Shown piece by piece: positions 61,346 through 64,000 of a stretch of DNA of 64,000 bases (position 1 is its first letter; every line of letters begins with the position of its first letter). This DNA is from Xanthobacteraceae bacterium (GTDB taxonomy: Bacteria > Pseudomonadota > Alphaproteobacteria > Rhizobiales > Xanthobacteraceae). Below the pieces are notes generated by a model, which was given only the letters and a program-made list of their open reading frames with translations, was not told where the DNA came from and did no database searches. Where the stretch lies: the NCBI GenBank assembly GCA_019746355.1, contig JAIESC010000123.1:1-64000 (forward strand), read 5' to 3'. Position numbers and translations under genes: made by a program.

Positions 61346-62781
61346 CGCAAGCCCTCCGCCTTTGGTGCGGGAACACGGATGCATGAGAAGTCCAAAGCAC
61401 ATGAGCGCTCGACGATCGCAGCCAAAGCGAGCACGCGCGCATCGGCGAACATTGGTCCTACGATCTGAATGCCGATGGGAAGTGATTGGGAATCGAGACC
61501 ACACGGCACCGAACAGGCGGGCACATAGCAGTGATTGAAGATCGGCGTGAACACAGCATGGGCTCGGGCGGACACCGGTATGCCGCCGATTTCAGAGGGA
61601 CCCGGCAGGCCGTGATCCCATGCCGTGACAGGCGTGGTCGGGGTAAGCAACAGATCATAGCGTTCAAAGAAACGGCTCAGCGCGGCATAGAGTTGTTTCC
61701 GCAGTTCAAGCGCGGCAGCGACACGCCAGCCGGCAAGCTCGAGGCCGCGCTCTATTTGCACCGCAATGTCAGGATCGGCCTCCCACATTTTCTGCCGCCA
61801 CCGCTCACCGTAGATTGCGGCAAGGCCACTCCATTGCAACGGCATCAGCGCCTCTTCGGAGGCCTCGGAAGGCCATTCCGGATCAGCTTGTTTGACTATG
61901 AATCCCGCGCTTTCAAGGTTCTGCGCGGTGCGTCGCACACAGGCGGAGACCTCCTCGTCGACAGGGAAGTCCATGCCGAGACGCGGACTGTATGCAATGC
62001 GAAGAGGAGGCAGGGCTTCGGCGATCGCCTGCTCTTGCCAAAAGCCGATGCCGGGAGGCGATTGGGGGTCGGATTTGTCGGGCCCCGCAAGAAGAGCGAG
62101 GGCATCGGCGACATCGGACACGCAGCGGCCCATTTGCCCGACGACGGAGTGTCCATACACGGGCTCGGCAAACCCTCCCGCGTGTGGGACAAGCCCGGAC
62201 GTCGGTTTCATCCCGACGACACCGGCATGCGCGGCCGGCCGTCGGGTCGATCCTCCGGCATCCGTGGCGAGCGCTATATAGCCAAGACCTGCCGCTGTGG
62301 CAGCCGCAGCACCGCCGGATGAGCCGCCCGGGGTACGATCAAGGTCCCAAGGGTTTGAGGTTGTTCCATGCAAAAGGTTGGTGGTCACTCCCTTGCAGGC
62401 AAATTCAGAGCAATTTGTGCTGCCGAGAAAAACAGCGCCCGCCTGGCGGAGCCGCGCGACCGAAATCGCATTCTCGGGCGCAACGAAGTCTCGAAACAGA
62501 GTGGAACCGTTCGTCGCCGGTCGTCCGCCGAGCCAGAGGTTGTCCTTGGCCGTTACCGGGACGCCGAGCCAGGGACCACGCTCGCCGCTTGCCCGGCGGC
62601 GATCGGCCCCGCGTGCCTGGTCGAGCACAAAGTCCGGATCGAAATGGATCAGCGCGTTAAGCGAGGGATTTACCTTCTGAACATGGGCGATGAACGCCCC
62701 CGCCGCGTCGAGGCATGAGACTCTCCTGGCGTCCAGCGCGGTTCGAAGCTGACCCAGCTCAAGTTCGACAATATCAACCAC
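61333..62781 (-). CDS. Amidase (amidase signature family)
   Basis: The 482-aa protein has the Ser-cisSer-Lys amidase triad: Lys in VTAKDN, cis-Ser in GGSSGGAAAA and nucleophile Ser in TDAGGSTRRPAA. VGMKPTSGLVP and a C-terminal GLPIGIQIVG-type LPIGIQIVGPMFAD also fit. It hydrolyses an amide to acid and ammonia. It starts at a GTG 3 nt after the stop of the Bug gene, so co-translation is likely. In this operon it would act after the metal amidohydrolase and with the racemase-like protein, as in cyclic-amide or ureide use. Confidence 0.88.
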   Translation of the reverse strand: MVDIVELELGQLRTALDARRVSCLDAAGAFIAHVQKVNPSLNALIHFDPDFVLDQARGADRRRASGERGPWLGVPVTAKDNLWLGGRPATNGSTLFRDFVAPENAISVARLRQAGAVFLGSTNCSEFACKGVTTNLLHGTTSNPWDLDRTPGGSSGGAAAATAAGLGYIALATDAGGSTRRPAAHAGVVGMKPTSGLVPHAGGFAEPVYGHSVVGQMGRCVSDVADALALLAGPDKSDPQSPPGIGFWQEQAIAEALPPLRIAYSPRLGMDFPVDEEVSACVRRTAQNLESAGFIVKQADPEWPSEASEEALMPLQWSGLAAIYGERWRQKMWEADPDIAVQIERGLELAGWRVAAALELRKQLYAALSRFFERYDLLLTPTTPVTAWDHGLPGPSEIGGIPVSARAHAVFTPIFNHCYVPACSVPCGLDSQSLPIGIQIVGPMFADARVLALAAIVERSCALDFSCIRVPAPKAEGLRCVS

Positions 62782-62784
62782 AGA

Positions 62785-63771
62785 TCATTCGGCCTTCATG
62801 CCGGAATCTTTCACGACTCGCGCGTAGCGTTTGATCTCGTTGGAGATCAAGCGCGCAAGTTCCGCTGACGTGCCTCTGCCTGTTTCAGTCCCCATCGCCG
62901 TGTAGCGGTCTTTCACGTCGGGACTGGCGAGCACCTTTTCGACGTCGTCGTGAATCTTCTGCACGATCGCGTCGGGCGTCTTTGCCGGCGCGAGCAGCAG
63001 GAACCACGCGGAAAAGTCGTAGTCTTGCAACGTATCGCCGATGGGAGGCAGTTCCGGAGCGAGTGGCGAGCGGCTCGCCGTGCTGATGCCAAGCGCCCGT
63101 AGCTTGCCGGCCTTCACGTGCTGCGCCGAAGAAACAATCGGGTCGATGATGAACTGGACATGGCCGCTGATCAGATCGGTCATCGCCGGCGCGGAGCCTC
63201 GATACGGCACGTGCGTCATCTTCACCCCGCCGAGGCTCGCCAGCATTGCTCCCGCGATGTGGCTGGTGCTGGCATTGCCGGCTGACCCGTAATTCAGGGT
63301 ATTCGGCTTCGCTTTTGCCAACGCAATCAGTTCGGCAACCGAGTTCGCCGGCACCGCAGGATTGACCGCAAGCACACTGGGCGCCCGGGCCAGCAGGGCC
63401 ACGGGCTTGAGGTCCTTCTCCGTGTCGTAGGGCAGGTTCGAATAAAGCGATGGGTTGACCGCATGCCCCACGGTCACGATCAGCAAGGTGTAGCCGTCCG
63501 CTGGCGCGTTCACCACGCCTTGCGTTGCAACCTGGCCGCCGGCGCCGGCCTTGTTCTCGACAATGACCGGCTGCGACCAGAGCTCGTTGAGCTTGTGTCC
63601 GGTCAGGCGACCGAAGGTGTCGGCGGCGCCGCCCGGTGCAAACGGAACGACGATCTTAACCGGCTTTGATGGATAGGCCTCCTGGGGGGATGCTGGCAGG
63701 CATCCGAGCGCGGATACAATAGCAACGAGGGGCAGCAACCTTACCGAGCATTTCATCGCAAAAAGTCCCAT
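62785..63771 (-). CDS. Tripartite tricarboxylate-type substrate-binding protein (Bug family)
   Basis: This 328-aa (or 323-aa from the internal MKCSV start) protein has a signal peptide (RLLPLVAIVSALGCLPAS). Bug text follows: YPSKPVKIVVPFAPGGAADTFGR, VENKAGAGGQVATQGV, APADGYTLL, LNYGSAGNASTSHIAGAML and HVPYRGSAPAMTDLISGHVQF. LGC near the end of the hydrophobic stretch could be a lipobox. It is encoded between a metal amidohydrolase and an amidase, and probably delivers their substrate. Confidence 0.88.
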   Translation of the reverse strand: MGLFAMKCSVRLLPLVAIVSALGCLPASPQEAYPSKPVKIVVPFAPGGAADTFGRLTGHKLNELWSQPVIVENKAGAGGQVATQGVVNAPADGYTLLIVTVGHAVNPSLYSNLPYDTEKDLKPVALLARAPSVLAVNPAVPANSVAELIALAKAKPNTLNYGSAGNASTSHIAGAMLASLGGVKMTHVPYRGSAPAMTDLISGHVQFIIDPIVSSAQHVKAGKLRALGISTASRSPLAPELPPIGDTLQDYDFSAWFLLLAPAKTPDAIVQKIHDDVEKVLASPDVKDRYTAMGTETGRGTSAELARLISNEIKRYARVVKDSGMKAE

Positions 63772-63801
63772 TTTGGCGTTGCATGTCCCAGCAGTTCAGA
63801 A

Positions 63802-64000
63802 TCAGGCCGCCCAGTAGCGGCGACCTGCATCGCTCCAGAGTTCGCGTGCTGCCTGTTCGGCTTCACGGCAAACCTCATCCATATCGACACGGGTCGGTCG
63901 GCCATTCTCGACCAGCACCTCTCCGTCCACGATAACCATGGAAACATCCCGGCCGTGTGCCGTGTGCACGAGATTGCCGAGCGGATCGACCTGCGGTGTC
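63802..64000 (-). CDS. Metal-dependent amidohydrolase (AtzA/TrzA/SsnA-type), C-terminal part; gene runs off the window
   Basis: The last ~65 residues read from the window edge: DPLGNLVHTAHGRDVSMVIV, then DGEVLVENGRPTRVDMDEV and a C-terminal ELWSDAGRRYWAA before the stop at 63804-63802. This is the characteristic closing strand and helix of chlorohydrolase/deaminase-type amidohydrolases. The catalytic domain lies beyond 64000. It is 30 nt upstream of the Bug gene and is the first visible gene of the operon. Confidence 0.8.
   Translation of the reverse strand, partial: TPQVDPLGNLVHTAHGRDVSMVIVDGEVLVENGRPTRVDMDEVCREAEQAARELWSDAGRRYWAA

Overview
The window reads as alphaproteobacterial DNA, most likely Hyphomicrobiales (Bradyrhizobiaceae/Xanthobacteraceae type). 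The grounds are high GC with long antisense shadow frames, many Bug/TctC-type binding proteins, a DUF4212 plus VC_2705-type symporter pair, and palindromic intergenic repeats of a kind familiar from Bradyrhizobium relatives. No rRNA, tRNA or CRISPR array was seen. Composition is mosaic: about 1-22,000 and 60,600-64,000 are visibly less GC-rich than the middle, and both boundaries carry truncated gene fragments.

1-9.5 kb: a 5'-truncated zinc/manganese ABC permease, then a minus-strand operon glyA > sgaA > panE-like pseudogene > hprA > mtkA-like > mtkB-like. A divergent iclR and a convergent folD follow. This is a glyoxylate/serine-cycle module. Near-identical palindromes lie at the glyA and folD promoters.

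10-21.7 kb: a ureide-degradation module. On the minus strand are a ring-opening amidohydrolase, a GlcG/HbpS-like protein, an Ntn-amidohydrolase resembling oxamate amidohydrolase HpxW, and a LOG protein. On the plus strand are a stand-alone FdrA C-terminal domain, DUF1116 (AllG), FdrA (AllF), a second DUF1116, a FadR-type regulator and DUF2877 (AllH). Carbamate kinase sits on the minus strand between the two DUF1116 genes. My main inference is a pathway from a cyclic ureide through oxalurate to carbamoyl phosphate (ATP gain) and oxamate, then oxalate, and finally glyoxylate and serine-cycle carbon. Several catalytic residues differ from the reference enzymes, so the exact substrate is open.

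21.7-22.3 kb: a scar in which fragments of a FAH-family hydrolase, orotate phosphoribosyltransferase and a glutathione S-transferase abut one another.

22.3-43.9 kb: a tripartite tricarboxylate system with a TctA-TctB fusion, an L,D-transpeptidase, a repeat-rich and possibly structured 735-nt gap, an alcohol dehydrogenase, an HpxZ/AtzH-like protein, an exonuclease-CBS-DUF294 fusion, a sodium:solute symporter with its small subunit, three small membrane proteins, an MFS remnant, a lipocalin-like protein, an alpha/beta hydrolase, a racemase remnant and a complete branched-chain-type ABC transporter.

44-60.3 kb: a three-gene molybdenum hydroxylase with a CoxS-CoxG fusion, an amidohydrolase, a Bug protein, a UbiD-family decarboxylase, an unusual alpha/beta hydrolase, a TRAP transporter, a tandem HxlR regulator, an SDR lacking the usual Tyr/Lys, and an acyl-CoA synthetase. 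This looks like (hetero)aromatic or carboxylic acid catabolism.

60.6-64 kb: a minus-strand operon of a metal amidohydrolase (cut by the window end), a Bug protein, an amidase and an Asp/Glu-hydantoin-type racemase, again suited to cyclic amides.
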